The notes beneath the pieces are model-generated. The model worked only from the letters and a program-made list of their open reading frames with translations, did no database searches and was not told the origin of the DNA. Position numbers and translations under genes: made by a program. This document shows positions 37,883 through 55,500 of a DNA stretch of 64,000 bases, piece after piece (position 1 is the first letter of the stretch; every line of letters begins with the position of its first letter). This DNA is from Henckelia pumila (taxonomy: Eukaryota > Streptophyta > Magnoliopsida > Lamiales > Gesneriaceae): assembly GCF_033568475.1 (NCBI RefSeq), contig NC_133120.1, positions 91,034,151-91,098,150 on the forward strand. Reading direction: 5' to 3'.

Positions 37883-38732
37883 TATGCTATCACACAAGAT
37901 TCATCAACATAAAAAAAGGATTTGCGTTTTTAATTTTGAGAGTTTCGATAATACTTTGCCTTTTTGTTAGTTTGTGGCTGCGTGCGATTACGTGAATTGA
38001 CTATCAATAGTTTAAGAATTCAAAAAATAGAAAAGTATAAAATTTACGAAAACATACAAACACATTCAATAAAATGATCCAAGGTATGAATTACAAGACT
38101 CTTGTTTAATTTTATTTTATTTTCAAATTTTGATATATTGTTTAATCTTATTTTGATTTAATGTTTTTGTTCACATTATTTTGGTTTAAGGTAAGATGTT
38201 AATATTGTTGTAATTTCACATAGATTCTAAAAATTCGAGGATTACGGGTCTGAAAATGAATATTTTTCCTATGATCGTGGTTGCATATCAAATTTTATTG
38301 ACTATTTCTGTGACTGTAGCATCGGTTGAGAAAAAGTTTTTCCAAGTTAAAATGCATCGGTTGAGAAAAAGTTTTTCCAAGTTAAAATTACTGAAATCTT
38401 ATTTGAGAACCACAATGAGTCAAGAAGAACTGAATGATTTGGCGATCCTCTGCATTAAAAAAATATATTGGAAGATATATTTTATGACGACATAATTGAT
38501 GATTTTGTTTCAAAAAATATAAGAAGAGCTAATTTTAAATAATATTTTTTGTTGATTAAATTATTTTAAAGAATTATGTTAATCTTCTTTCATTTGTGTA
38601 CTTTATTGATTTATATATTTTGTTTTATTTTAATTATGTTATTCGAATATATATATATATAAATTTTCAAGTTAATACGAAAGAGTTCATAATTTAAATT
38701 TTGCCGTCTCGTTTTTCTTAGGATCGCCTCTT
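37767..38732 (+). mobile_element. hAT transposon remnant (ZMYM1/TTF-type transposase tail)
   Basis: Starts CAGGGGCGGCCCAGGCCCTG, the usual terminus of plant hAT elements with TTF/zinc-finger transposases, and seems to end in a weak GCCTCTTA. A frame from 38256 reads FPMIVVAYQILLTISVTVAS, then SYLRTTMSQEELNDLAILCI. This is the C-terminal dimerisation domain of hAT transposases. A 35-bp tandem duplication (38319-38353 and 38354-38388) adds residues within that domain. Most of the transposase is missing, so this is a deletion derivative. Confidence 0.7.
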
Positions 38733-38908
38733 ATAATAATTATAATAATAATAATAGATAATAGATAATAGATTAAACATAATTAATTAATTTTTTCAAG
38801 TGTGGATTTTGGTTTTGTTCACGTTTTTGAATCCCATAAACGAAAGGAAATTGTGCAGGTTAACTTGTGTATGGTTGAGCTATGAAATGAGAATCCTTGC
38901 CGCAATCC

Positions 38909-41772
38909 ATGCGTTTCATCAGACAACTGCAGACAACTTTCTGTCGTTCCTACCAGACAAGGACGAGAATCCATGCTCAAGCTACCACCTTGCCAGAGCG
39001 CGGGAACAACAAAGTTACGGACTCCGATGTAGTGAAGTGCAACATCGCCATTACCGATTATATGCGAAATGGCCAATGCAATGCGGCATTGCGTTTGTTC
39101 AACTCTATGCCTCGGAAAACTCCCGTTTCTTACAACACTATGATATCTGGGTACCTCTCAAATAGCAAGTTTGATCTCGCTCAGAAGCTGTTCGATGTCA
39201 TGCCGCAGAGGGACTTGGTTTCTTGGAATGTGATGCTGAGTGGGCATGTAAAGAACAAGAATCTTGGGGCAGCTCGTCTCTTGTTCGACGAAATGCCTGC
39301 AAAGGATGTTGTCTCATGGAATGCTATGTTGTCGGGGTATGCACAGAACGGCCTGGTACATGATGCCAGGAGAATTTTTGATTTGATGCCGGAGAAAAAT
39401 GAGATCTCTTGGAATGGGATTCTTGCCGCTTATGTTCAAAATGGGATGATCGAGCTGGCTAGGAGGTTGTTTGATAGCAAGGAGAAGTGGGCTGTGGTTT
39501 CTTGGAATTGTTTGATGGGTGGTTACTTGAAGCAGAGGCGGATGGTCGAAGCAAGAGAGATTTTTGATCGTATGCCTGTCAGGGATGAAGTATCATGGAA
39601 TACTATGATTACTTGTTATGCTCAAAATGGGAAGCTGGACGAGGCAAGGAGGTTATTCGAGGAGTCCCCAGTTCGTGATGTCTTTACATGGACAGCAATG
39701 GTGTCAGGTTATATACAAAATGGTAAATTAGACGAGGCAAGGGGAATCTTTGACGAGATGCCAGAGAAAAGTGTCGTTTCTTGGAACGCAATGATCGCTG
39801 GATATGTACAGAGCAAGAACATGGATCTGGCTAGAGAATTCTTTGACGCTATGCCTTGTAGGAATATTAGTTCGTGGAATACGATAATTACTGGTTATTC
39901 TCAAAATGGAGACATTGCTCATGCTAGAAGCTTGTTTGATAGAATGCATCAACGGGATTGCATCTCTTGGGCAGCAATAATTGCCGGTTATGCTCAGAGT
40001 GGAGATAGTGAGGAGGCAATACGAATGTTTGTCGAAATGAAGAGGGACGGAGAGAGGATAAATAGATCAGCATTTACTAGTGTATTGAGTACATGCTCTG
40101 ATGTTGCAGCTTTTGAGCTGGGGAAGCAAATACATGGCCGCGTAACTAAAGCAGGATATGAGTTTGGCTGCTTTGTGGGGAATGCTCTCCTTGCCATGTA
40201 CTGTAGATGTGGGAGCATTGATGAGGCACAGGAAGTGTTTATGGGAATCCAGCATAGGGATGTTGTCTCGTGGAACACCATCATTATTGGTTATGCAAGA
40301 CATGGATTTAGCAAAGAAGCACTTGAGCATTTTGACTCCATGAAACAGGCATACATCCAGCCTGATGAAGTTACCATGGTAAAGTTTGTGGTTGAGTTTA
40401 TACTTGTCCTCGTTTTTCACAAGCTTGGCTCAAGGATTCTTGAATCCACCTGTATGTTATAATAGTATTGCAGAAGTGAACGAGTTTGTTTATCGGTTCA
40501 TTTTGAATTCCTACTCATGCTGTTAACTTCATGAATAACTTATATCCTTTAATTGTTCAGCATTTTGCATCGAGTCTATCACTCAATCCCATGTTGTGGG
40601 ATCAATCTTACTTTAGAAACACCGTTCATAAACTTTTCCTCCTTTTAAATATCAGGAAATGTATGTTTTGGGAGTTGAAGGTAGCTGAAGTTCACCCTAT
40701 AATTTCTCAAGCCATACCATGAATTTTGTGATCCTTCTTTTTTAGTTCACATTCCCCAGCTATGAAAATTTAATGAGCAAATAAAGAAAAAATAACTGTG
40801 AAAAAGGCCTTTTTTTCCCAAAGATGCGAGCATTTATTATCTGTGCAAAATATGTGCAGGTGAAGGAAAGTGTTTCATTCTATGTTTCACCATTCTGAGT
40901 AGGGGCAATCTCTCTGTGTCTGTTGATTGCTGGCATCAGTACTCACTTGTGCTGTTTTCATTTAGGTTGGTGTTCTGTCCGCATGTAGTCACACCGGCTT
41001 GGTAGAGTTGGGCAGAAAGTACTTTGATTCCATGAATCAAGATTATGGCATAGTGGCAAATTCCAAGCACTACACTTGCATGATTGATCTTTTGGGCCGC
41101 GCAGGACGGCTAGATGATGCTCAAAACCTGATGAAAAATATGCCTTTCGAGCCAGATGCAGCAACCTGGGGGGCCCTCCTTGGTGCCAGCCGGATTCACG
41201 GAAATACCGAGTTAGGAGAAAAGGCAGCTGAAATGATATTTGCATTGGAACCTTGGAATGCTGGAATGTATGTTCTTCTTTCGAATTTATATGCAGTTTC
41301 TGGCAGGTGGCGTGATGTCAATAAAATGAGATTTAAAATGTGGGATACTGGCGTTAAAAAAATTCCGGGTTATAGCTGGGTGGAAGTTCAGAACAAGATT
41401 CACACGTTTTCAGTAGGAGACTTTGCTCATCCAGAGAGTGATAGGATCCTTGCTTTCTTGGAAGAGCTAGATTTGAAGATGAAACTGGATGGTTATATCT
41501 CAACCACAAAACTGGTTCTACATGATGTAGAAGAAGAGGAGAAGCAGCAGATGCTGAAGTACCATAGTGAAAAATTAGCTGTTGCATATGGAATTATCAA
41601 GATACCCGAAGGGAGACCTGTTCGCGTTTTTAAAAACTTGCGGGTTTGTGAGGACTGCCATACGGCTATCAAACACATGGCGAAGATCATGGGCAGATCG
41701 ATAATCTTGCGTGATCCTAACCGATTCCATCATTTCAATGGGGGAGAATGTAATTGTGGGGATTACTGGTAA
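38909..41772 (+). CDS. PLS-class pentatricopeptide repeat protein with DYW deaminase domain
   Basis: Two exons, 38909-40378 and 40966-41772, 758 codons. The start ATG at 38909 ([11 protein letters not shown]) is chosen because the 38897 frame start is TTG. The N terminus is basic and Ser/Thr rich, as in organelle transit peptides. About fifteen PPR units follow, many with the SWN(A/V/T)MxxGYxxNG form. After the E region ([20 protein letters not shown]) comes a full DYW domain: [10 protein letters not shown] with the catalytic HxE, CEDCH zinc ligands and the terminal CNCGDYW. The closest relative I recall is Arabidopsis At4g02750, by overall sequence. DYW PPR proteins bind organelle RNA and usually direct C-to-U editing. 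The target cannot be read from sequence alone. An intron in the C-terminal third is unusual for this mostly intronless family. Confidence 0.94.
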
Positions 41773-42767
41773 GTGACCCTGACATTATGCAGACAAAAAT
41801 GGTGAAAATGACATTTCAAGAATCCAGAGGAGCTGTGTGATGTGTTATTGTCCAAAGTAACTCAAAGTGATTCAAATTTCAGCAAACTTGACTATGGCAA
41901 ATTGCCCCAGTGTAATTGGTGAAGAGATGCATAACAGAAACCCGGTCATCAGCTGAAGGAGATATATGTTGATAATAGCTGGGTGTTTTGGAAATTGGAA
42001 GTACAAATTTTAAAATTATCAATTTTCATTTCGATTTTGAAAATTCTTGTAAATATGTAAAATTGTTGATACTGATAAAATTTTAAATTTTGGATATTTT
42101 TTATTAATATGCATTTGGATTTTGTTAAGCATATAACTGTGGACAAGTTTCATCATTCATGTGCCTCAAGTATAAGTAATAAAACCAACCAATATTCATA
42201 TTACAATTAAGATAATTTTTTTTTTCAAAGAGTCATTAGAAACAACAGTAAATTAAATAAATTTTAATTATTACAATTGTATTTTGTACACTTTATTCAA
42301 AGGTTTAGCTCATAGAAAAGGCAGATCGATCCATATATTTACATTTACAATATACAAATATAAATATAAGCAATAGTTTTAAACAAAAAATTTGCAAAGC
42401 AAATTCAAATTACACATTGAATAGAGAAGACTTCATAGTAATATAAAAACAAGCCAGCAAAAAGAAGGCAAACGGACCGTGATTTTTGTACAAACTGCAA
42501 GTAAAAATTCAGGAACCAAATAGTGACTTTTACACATTGTTTACGCTAATATCCTCATTTCTGGCCAACAAATCCATATATCGAAAGTTGTCCTTTCGTG
42601 ATCTATAAACTATACCATCTGTTATAAGGAAAATTAGATCCTAAAATAAAGACAATGCCCTTGTGCAGGATGCAACGGTCGCTGCTGTTACTATCAACTT
42701 AAAACAAAGAAAGTATCTAAAAATGCAAGCAGAAAATAATCTCATGGATGATGTGATCTCCATGTTT
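41773..42767. other. Intergenic, PPR and MPK9 convergent 3' ends
   Basis: AT-rich. Probably holds both 3' UTRs. No gene seen. Confidence 0.5.
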
Positions 42768-47097
<4,330 letters not shown>

Positions 47098-48414
47098 GGA
47101 TGATGAAGAAGAAGAAACAAAGAATAAACCCTCTTCGATCAACTAAAGTTCTGAAACGTCAAAATCTTGAACAACAGTGATCTCCCCTTCTTGATTTTCT
47201 AGAGGAACTACCCCAGTGGGTTTCTTTCGTACGCATTAATTCTCGAAGGAGAATGAGATGTAACAGACGATGAGCTGCTATGAAGCCAGTTACGAACCCC
47301 GTCCACGAATGTCCCACCAGCCCCCATATAACTCCAACTGTTACGAAACAAAGAAAAAAATTCAATCTTTATTTTTTAGGCCTCGTGTCTTTCGATCCGC
47401 TTCTTGATTTTGTTCCACTCACACTCAGCAATGCTCGCTCTCTCTGTGGTCTATTATATATTTGCTTAAAAGACAGAGGATGATCAATAATGTTTTGTTT
47501 TGATTTATCAAGTCTTTGAATCTGATAGGTCATAGGTGCATTGGATTTGATTTTTCAACCAGTTGGCATCAACGTTCAATGACTGTTGGTGTTCTCTTTA
47601 TTTTATTTTATTTTTTTATATATATTTTGTCTTTTGTACATTGGTGGTTTGCATGAGAATTGAGAATGTATTTGGTCCATATATGTTAAAATGAGAATAA
47701 ATGTATGATCAAAGAACTCTTATCATGTCCCTAGGTGTATGATTTTATTAGCCATGCCAATTAATATGCTATTTAACGCGCTTAAAATATTATAAACTAA
47801 TTAACTTATCATTGATTATTAATGTTATTATGCTTATAAAACAGTAAAGTTGGGAAAGTCAACTATCAGGTAGCATTCATGATTCAACAGTGTGAGAGTT
47901 GAATATCAGCCTTGAAGTAAAAAAAAAATAAAATATGAAAAATCAATTTCCCCTCGTCATGTTCAATGTCTCAAAATTCTAATAGTAAGTAATAATTATG
48001 AAAATAAAACTAGTAAGAAGAGAGAGATCCCATAAGTTGTACATCAAATTTTGTTGACATAACCTATTGATTTCGTATTATATAGGTCTATATATTTATG
48101 CTAGCTAGTTACTAATTTTATCAGATATTTATTAAAAAATATTACTTCTAATTTAAAATTAAATTACTTTTAATTACAAATATCTCGTAGATTTAACTGA
48201 AAATGAAATTGTTGCAAATGTGAGGTTTTATGGGAAATGGGTATGAGTTATTATAACAAATATAAGTGATCTAAGATCAAAATTAAATAAAATAACATAA
48301 CATTAATATTAATAGAAACCAAAATATAGTATGTTTGGTTTTTTAAATATATTATTCAAATCCAGATCCAAAACTTGAAAATGTGTGGGGGTAAACAAAT
48401 GAGTCACCACGGGC
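47098..48414. other. MPK9 5' region and intergenic spacer
   Basis: 47098 to about 47400 is probably MPK9 5' UTR and promoter. From 47500 on the DNA is AT-rich with no gene seen. The genes on either side are divergent. Confidence 0.45.
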
Positions 48415-48424
48415 TCTAACGGTT
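48415..48424 (+). promoter_or_regulatory. MSA element upstream of the first linker-histone gene
   Basis: TCTAACGGTT matches the mitosis-specific activator consensus YCYAACGGYY exactly, about 110 bp before the start codon. A second core may exist on the other strand near 48447 (AACGG). MSA elements are bound by MYB3R factors and drive G2/M expression. A CT-rich 5' UTR tract (48464-48500) follows. Confidence 0.5.
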
Positions 48425-48534
48425 CAATTCCTCCTCAACCCGTATCCGTTTTCGTACCCCTCTCCTTTATTCTCTCTCTCCCCCTCTCTCCCTCTCACAC
48501 ACACACAGAAAGCCTGTTTCTTGATTTCCTGCGT

Positions 48535-51500
48535 ATGGCTTCAGACCCACCCACCATCGATCTAAATGTCCCGGAAGAAACCGCCGCCACCGCCGCAGCC
48601 ACCGTCGCGGCAGCAGACCAAACGCCCTCCCTCCCTGCTGTCCCCAGTCACCCCCCTTATGACGAGGTGTTTTCTTCAAAATCCAACTTCAACCAAGTGT
48701 TTCTTTTTCACTTACGTCCTAGTCTTTGGATACGTTCTTTTTTCTTTTCTTTTCTTTTCTTTTCTTTTCTTTTCTTTTCTTTTTCTTCGTGGGTGTGTGA
48801 TTTTATTATCTTCTTGTTTTTCATTTCGTGTTTTGTGCAGATGATAAAGGAAGCAATAGCGTCGCTGAATGAGGGAGATGGGTCGAGCAAGAGGGCTATT
48901 GCTAGTTACATAGAGACCCAACACTCGAACCTGCTTCCAAATCACGCATCATTGTTGAGTACCCACTTGAAGCATTTGGCAGATGACGGCCAGATTTTGA
49001 GGGATAAGAACTCGTACAAGCTTCCTAGAGATGCTCCTCCACCTCCTGTTTCCGTGAATGGGGCTGATTCTGTTGGGCAAAAGAAGCGACCGGGTCGCCC
49101 TTCTAAGCGGAAGCCCGTCCAAGATGCTGTGCCTGTTTTTGGTGAACAGTCCGTGCTCGAGAACCCCCAGCTGCAGAATGCGGCTACTGGGCCACTGGGT
49201 TCTGTGAATGTTGTCACTGGTCTGGTTGGTGAGCCTGTCGTGGACGGGACCCCCATACGCCGTGGACGTCCCCCTAAACTGGCGGTCAAGCGTGGGCGAG
49301 GTCGCCCGACGAGAAATGGTGGCGTCCAGGCTAGTGTTGGGAGGAGCAGGGGAAGGCCTAAGAAGAACGCTGCTTCCCCTGTCGTGGCCGGGACCAGCAG
49401 AGGCCGTGGCCCTGGCCGTCCGCGTAAGGTGGCTGATGTAGAGGGAGGGGTGGCAGATGTTGATGGTGGGACAGTGGGTTCTACGGCGATTGTGGCTGAT
49501 ACTGGTGGTCCGTCGACTGTAGCAGGTGGTGGAGTTTCTCAGGTGGCTAGGAAGCGCAGGGGGCGGCCACCAAATTCTGGTAGTAAGGCTAAAAAGCCTA
49601 GGGAGATGGTCACTCTTGGTGCGTCGACTGCAGCAGGTGGTGGACTTTCTCAGGTGGCTGGGAAGCGCAGGGGGCGGCGTCCGAAGGAGACTGGTAGCGA
49701 GGTTCAAACGCCTGCTAAGGTGGCCGCTGGGGGGCCAAGAAAGCCGAGGAAGCTCAGTGGAAAGCCTCTGGGACGACCCAAAAGGGTAAAGCTCTGATAT
49801 TTTGCTGATTTTAATCGTTTATTTTGACTCTTTCACAATTTTTTATGAGCTGATGTTTACAAACTTGGAAGTATGAACGACTCAACTTCTGTGAAAACTA
49901 CTGTTGGAGATTGTTGCTTCACCTGAGTGATAGGCAAAGGAAAATTTGTCATGCTTGCCTTTTTGTATTTCTTTTCCATTTCGTGATGAAAATGAAATCA
50001 CCAGATGGAAAAGTAACTGGTGGCTTTTTCTCCGAATCTGGGGACCTTTTGACAATTCAAATGCATCGTTTAGTTCCTTAACAAAGTTAGTTCTGGCAAT
50101 AAATCCAACTTCAAGAACTGTGTTAAGGTGAATAATGCCATTCTTTCATGGCATGTATAAAAAAAAGAAATGAGTCTACTTATGGGGGAAAGAGAAAGAA
50201 AATGAGAGTGTAAAGTTTGGTTTCAATTGAAATGGTGGCCTAGTATTTAGAACTGAAAAAACATTATTTTGTATTGATTTATACTAAATACGAGAATTTC
50301 ATCTAATCTGATCTTAAGCTATTGATTTGGACCAACACAGGACTCTAGCCTTTGCATCCTAGACTTTGGGATTAGGCTAAAGCAAGGCTCCTTCTAAGTT
50401 TATAAATTTTGCTGCAGGTCATTGGACCTTTTTCATTCTCTGTAACAAAATAATTATTGATTTACAAGCCAACCAAAAATTACAAATCCAATACCAACAA
50501 TCTAGTTTTGTCTTGGTGACAGGATCTAATTGTTGTTTTGTGTTCTATTTCATGTACAATATTTTATGATTTTTGGATTATATTCGGGGAAACTTAGGAT
50601 TCAGTCCCTGATGTCAAACATAACTTAGGATTTAGTCCTTGTGTAAGAAAACTTAGTTTGAGTTCCCCGACCCCCAACATGTTTTTATCATTTCAGTTTC
50701 ATGACATTTTTTAGGTCTAAATAGGTACATGTCCTTGAAATTGTTGCATAAATTTATTAGTTTTGCATGTCAATAAAATTTAATTGGGCATATTATTTAT
50801 GTCATATCTAAGACATGAAATCTAACACAGTAAGTAAGTACAGGTACAGATGGTTGAGATTATAATACCACTGTACAACTGAATTAAATTAGGTGTACAA
50901 TTATAATTTATGGGTATGAAATGTTGACACTTTTTTGGACTAATATAAGGTACATATTGTTGAGAATATGGTGCAAATGTATGCATTTAAGGTACCAAGT
51001 GAATTAAATTGAGTATCGATCAAAAAAATTGGGTATATGTACTATAGATTTTGGATTTTTGAATTCAGGGAGAGTTGAAATTAAAAAACATTTCAGAGCA
51101 AGCAGTTAAAACTAAGTTTTTTTTACACAGGGACCGAATCATAACTAATGTTTGTAAGTAGAGACTGAATTGCAATTAGCCCTTAAATTAGACTAACACC
51201 TTCAGTTTTACCTTCATATACATATCCATATTGCTGAACTTGTTTATGTTTTGTGCTTGCTTGTCTATGGTTGCTAGACTGCATCAACAGGGGGTAGTCA
51301 AGCTCCACTCAACCCACAGCAATTTGCTGGCCTTGATCCCAATGGAAAACTGCAATATTTTGTAAGTTTTCTACATATATTTTAGGTGTCTGTTCCATTG
51401 AAATACATGAGCGATGAAATTTGCATTTATTGTCTAATAAAAATTTCGTTTTTGAACTTGCTGCAGCAATCAAGGATCAAGCATTCCGTGAACATCATAA

Positions 51501-51604
51501 AGCCACACTTGAATCGTGCAACTGCCACCACCGCGCTGCGAGAACTAGAGAGTTTAGCAGAAATGGATGTGAATGCACCATCGAACGTTCCACCCCAAAG
51601 TTAA
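48535..51604 (+). CDS. Linker-histone (H15) and AT-hook protein, HON4/HON5-like, copy A
   Basis: Exons 48535-48666, 48841-49785, 51278-51361 and 51467-51604, 432 codons. After an Ala/Pro-rich start (MASDPPTIDLNVPEETAAT) there is a winged-helix H15 domain (about residues 40-107: HPPYDEMIKEAIASLNE to KNSYKLPRD). Next is a basic, Gly/Val-rich region with seven GRP-core AT-hooks and one degenerate (GRRP). The C-terminal module QFAGLDPNGKLQYF, then QSRIKHSVNIIKP, is also present in copy B. This is the plant GH1-HMGA group (Arabidopsis HON4, HON5). Such proteins bind the nucleosome dyad and AT-rich minor grooves. The tandem neighbour at 52537 shares every intron position and phase. Confidence 0.92.
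48736..48785 (+). repeat. (TTTTC)n microsatellite in intron 1 of copy A
   Basis: About nine TTTTC units between the splice sites of a 174-nt intron. It doubles as a long pyrimidine tract. Confidence 0.9.
50587..51187. mobile_element. MITE with long terminal repeats in intron 3 of copy A
   Basis: The first 75 bp (AAACTTAGGATTCAGTCCCT on) match the complement of the last 75 bp (GTGTAAAAAAAACTTAGTTT read in reverse), with about 75% identity by eye. The length is about 600 bp. Ends are approximate, and no target duplication was resolved. AT-rich inside with no open frame. Confidence 0.55.
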
Positions 51605-52536
51605 ATAGATATACTAACTAGCGGAAGGAGTAAGCTTTAGTACTAACAAACAGTTGGAAGACAAATAGCCAAAAAATTCATTACATATGACGACAGTTCC
51701 GTGGATGAAGAATGTTCAGAAGGTAGGAGAGGAGGATACTTATGAAAACTTGATTTAGGACAAAGCCTTTTTCATTTGAGATTGTTTCTAGTCTTTGTGC
51801 TGCTGTTTTTATCAGGAATTATTGTGTAGTTTCGCCTTTCGTAGTTTCATTTAAACCATGCTTTATACATTTTGTTAATCGAAATCCTTCTGTCTCAACT
51901 GAGATCTAGTGTTCTTGAGGCAGAGGTTTCATGCTTATATCACAGCAGCATTTTATGTCGAATGAGCTCGCATGTTTCGACGATATATTTCGTTATATCA
52001 TGTCTAAACCTAGGGCATTCTGACATATTATATTATGTTTTGCCGGCCGGCGACCGGAGGTACCAAGGTTAGATTATGGTGCACCGGGATATTGCAGGGG
52101 GTGATTTAGAGATAAAATTTTTATTCGGTTAAAATCGAACGGAACTATCCAAACCAAACCAATAAAAAAATTCAACTACACAAGTTTCAAATTCTGTTGT
52201 TTGATGAATTTGATTTCAAACACCGATCTAATATGGGTATTTTTTTGTTCAAATTCAATCACCTAAGATATAGTTTGAAAATAATATATTTTAAAAATAT
52301 TTAAATTTCATATTTAATTTAATAATAGGTGAGCAATAATTAAAAAAAAAAAATGAGATAATTGTTTTTTTTTATATTTATTTTCGGACAAAGGCAGGCT
52401 CCAATGATGTCCAAATTCTGGGCCGTAACGGAAACCTTATTCATCCGTAAATCAAATCCTATCCACTCCCCAATTCCTCTTTTCACTAAAAACTTCACCT
52501 TCAATCTCACTCTCTCTCTGCTTCAGATTTGCGTAT
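51605..52536. other. Spacer between the two linker-histone genes
   Basis: 3' UTR of copy A, then about 450 bp of AT-rich DNA and the promoter of copy B. AACGG (52427-52431) lies about 110 bp before the copy B start, like the MSA site of copy A but with a weaker context. No other gene seen. Confidence 0.45.
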
Positions 52537-55500
52537 ATGGACCTACCTCTGGATCCACTTTCGTCCACCGAACCCATGGCCCCCGCGGCCGCTGCTCCCC
52601 ATCACTCGGCGTACGCCGCCAATCCAACCCCCACCAACCCTGCTGCTCACAATCACCCACCTTATGCTGAGGTACTTTCACTGATAATGAATTCCTTTTT
52701 TCCCGGTTCTTTCTTCAATTTGTTAGAATTTTTGTTGGTTTTTGTTATTTTTTTTTCGTAGATGATTACGGCGGCTATAGCGGCGTTGGATGAGCGGAAC
52801 GGGTCGAGCAAGAAGGCTATCGTTAAGTACATAGAGTCTCATTACTCGAACCTGCCGCCGACTCACTCAGCTCTGTTGACTCATCACTTGAAGCGGTTGA
52901 AGAACAGCGGCCAAATTTTGATGGTCAAGTACTCGTACAAGCTCGCTAGATCTGGTGTTTCATCTACCGTGTCTGCAAACGGCACCGTTACTGATTCTGC
53001 TGCTTCTGTTGGATCAAAGAAGCGGCCTGGTCGCCCTCCGAAGGCCAAGTCCGTTCAAGCTGCCGTGCCTGTTTTTGCTCAGCAGGATGTGCCAATGAAT
53101 GATGTTCCTGCTGTTGTCCCAGGGATGGTCGAACAGCAGAATTCGGCTGTTGGTCCACTGGGGTCGCCTCATGCTGCTGTTGTCCCGGGTGGTGGGCCTT
53201 CAGTGACTGGGGTCACAAGAGGCCGCGGTCGTCCGCCTAAACAGGGTGCGTCAAAGCTTCGACCCCAAAAGAGTGGTGGAGTCCAGACTGGTGTGGGGAG
53301 GGGCAGGGGAAGGCCAAAGAAAATTGCTGCCCCTCCTGCTGCGCGGGTGAAGCGACTAGGCAGGTCACGTGGGCGACCACGGAAGGTGAATAATCCGGAG
53401 TTAGGAGTGGCAGCTGGTGGTGGTGGTGGTGGTGGTGGCGTGGTGGGGACTCTGGCGGGTTCTGCTGCTGCTACTGATGGTGCCCTGCCTGCAGGGAGTG
53501 GAGTTGTGTCAGAGGCAGGAAAGCGCAGGGGGCGACCACCAAAGGCTGGTGGTGAGGCAAAACGGCCTAGGACGGTGGCTATTGGGGAGCCCAAGAAGCC
53601 GAGGAAGCTCGGTGGGAAGCCTTTGGGCCGGCCGAAAAAGGTGAAACTCTTATTAAGATAGTGTCGATTTTAAGTATCGTGCTGGTAAACTTTTCGTTGT
53701 TATTTTCATCTTAACTGCTGCAAGGGCAATATCAGTTTATCTTAAACCTGCAAATTTAGGCCAGTTCTTCAGAAGCTGTTGTTTCCATTGAGTGCAGGTC
53801 GCAAGAAATTTAGCATGGAGTGAGTGCATTTTTATGGTTAGATAGACTAGTAAAATAAAGTTGAGAGTGGGCTACTACTAGGACTTTCAATATGGTTGGA
53901 TAGTTCTAATGTGCTGCTTGTTTTTCATCACCATTATGAGATGTTCTATTTCAGGACCTGTCTCTTGTTGACTAAATCTGTTCAAAAGTTTTGGCCACTT
54001 ATCTCATTTTGAAATATTCGCACGCAAAACTATAATACAGTTTTGAGGTTTAGTTGTGGTGGGAAGAGACTATTGTATTTAGGAAGTAACAAATTCCTTC
54101 ATAAAATAACATACTAGGTGTGAAGTGCCCATTTTATCCACTCTTCATACATGAGTATGTTTACCTCAAAATATTGCTAATGCAAGAAACCGGTGATTTG
54201 CGAAGCTAAAATAATGTTTTTATAAATTCTGATGCCAGTGGAAAATATTTTTAAATGTTGATAGCAAGTTATGTAAGTATTACCAAATGCCAATTTTGTA
54301 GTCATCTGTCATTTAGTATTTTTCTTGCCTTCATGTGATAAGTAACGCACCACACCATGCCATATCGTTAAGACTGCTTTATTCACTCGGCGACAAATTT
54401 AGTTGCACCAACCTAACTCCCTTTTAAGACAATAAATTGTGGTGAGAGAAAACTAGCTCATTTAGTGTTTGCGTAATGTGTAATCTTCTTAGTGTTTTAA
54501 GGTGCAAATTACTACTTGCGTAATGTGTAATCTTCTTAGTGTTTTAAGGTGCAAATTACTACTTATGCTTCTCAGTATCTGAGTTGTCGTTATCAAGAAA
54601 TGTTGTCTTCATCAATTGACTTTATTATCTTGAGACGAGGTTTTGCTGATTTAGCTCCCATTTTAAGCATTAACTAATTATTTCTTCACATGTTTTAATA
54701 ACTATCATTGCCTGTAAGGTATAAATTAACTCCCATTGTCCACCATTCAAATCTGCTGCTAAAACTTCTAAAAATTTTGTCTCACAAGATCTAGCTATCT
54801 ATATGGATGGTTATACACATGCGATTTTAATATCTTTAACTATCTTAAAAAATTGCTAATAACGTAAAGAATAACTTAAATTGTTCTTAAAAATGCAGAT
54901 CTAAGTGGGTAATTTCGCAGTTGAGTTGGCTGTTATGTTTTGAAGATAGTGTGTCCTGTGTATAATGTATTACTAAATTGGGTTTTTTTTTTATTTATTT
55001 TGTTGACTTTTCGACTGCCTAAACTTGCCCGCCTCGCCAGCCTCATCTCACCTTCGACCGCCTATATAACCGCCTCGGGCAATCCGGTGCGGTCAATGGC
55101 TGACGGCCTAGGTGGCCGCCTCGACCGTGGTTTAGAACACTGGATGACCATAGAACAATTCAACTGCATGCATAGTTTTTTTTTTTTTTGTGGGGGTGGG
55201 GTGGGGTTGGGGGGGGGGGGGGCAAATAATGGGTAACAAGAATCTAGTCATCAACACTAGTCCTCTGTGTAGCAGCAGCGGGAGTGTAGAGTTTGTGTAG
55301 TTAGCAATAGAAGGATGTATTGCTGTCGTATTACTATTACATAAATTGTGAAGCTTGAAACTTGGGTTGGGGTAAGAATCGGTCTCCTGCGGAGATGGAT
55401 CGACCTAGTACATACTTGCAGTGAAAAGTAGTAATTTAACATAAAAAATAATATTTTTTAACGAGTCAGGTTGAGTTGGAGATCCGTTTCACCAAATTGG

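Noticed and set aside
48949-49707. A 252-codon open frame antisense to linker-histone copy A
   Set aside because: It is a shadow of the GC-rich AT-hook exon. It is Arg/Ser/Pro biased with no domain and no splice support.
53169-53594. A 141-codon open frame antisense to copy B
   Set aside because: Same cause: the complement of GRP-rich coding sequence.
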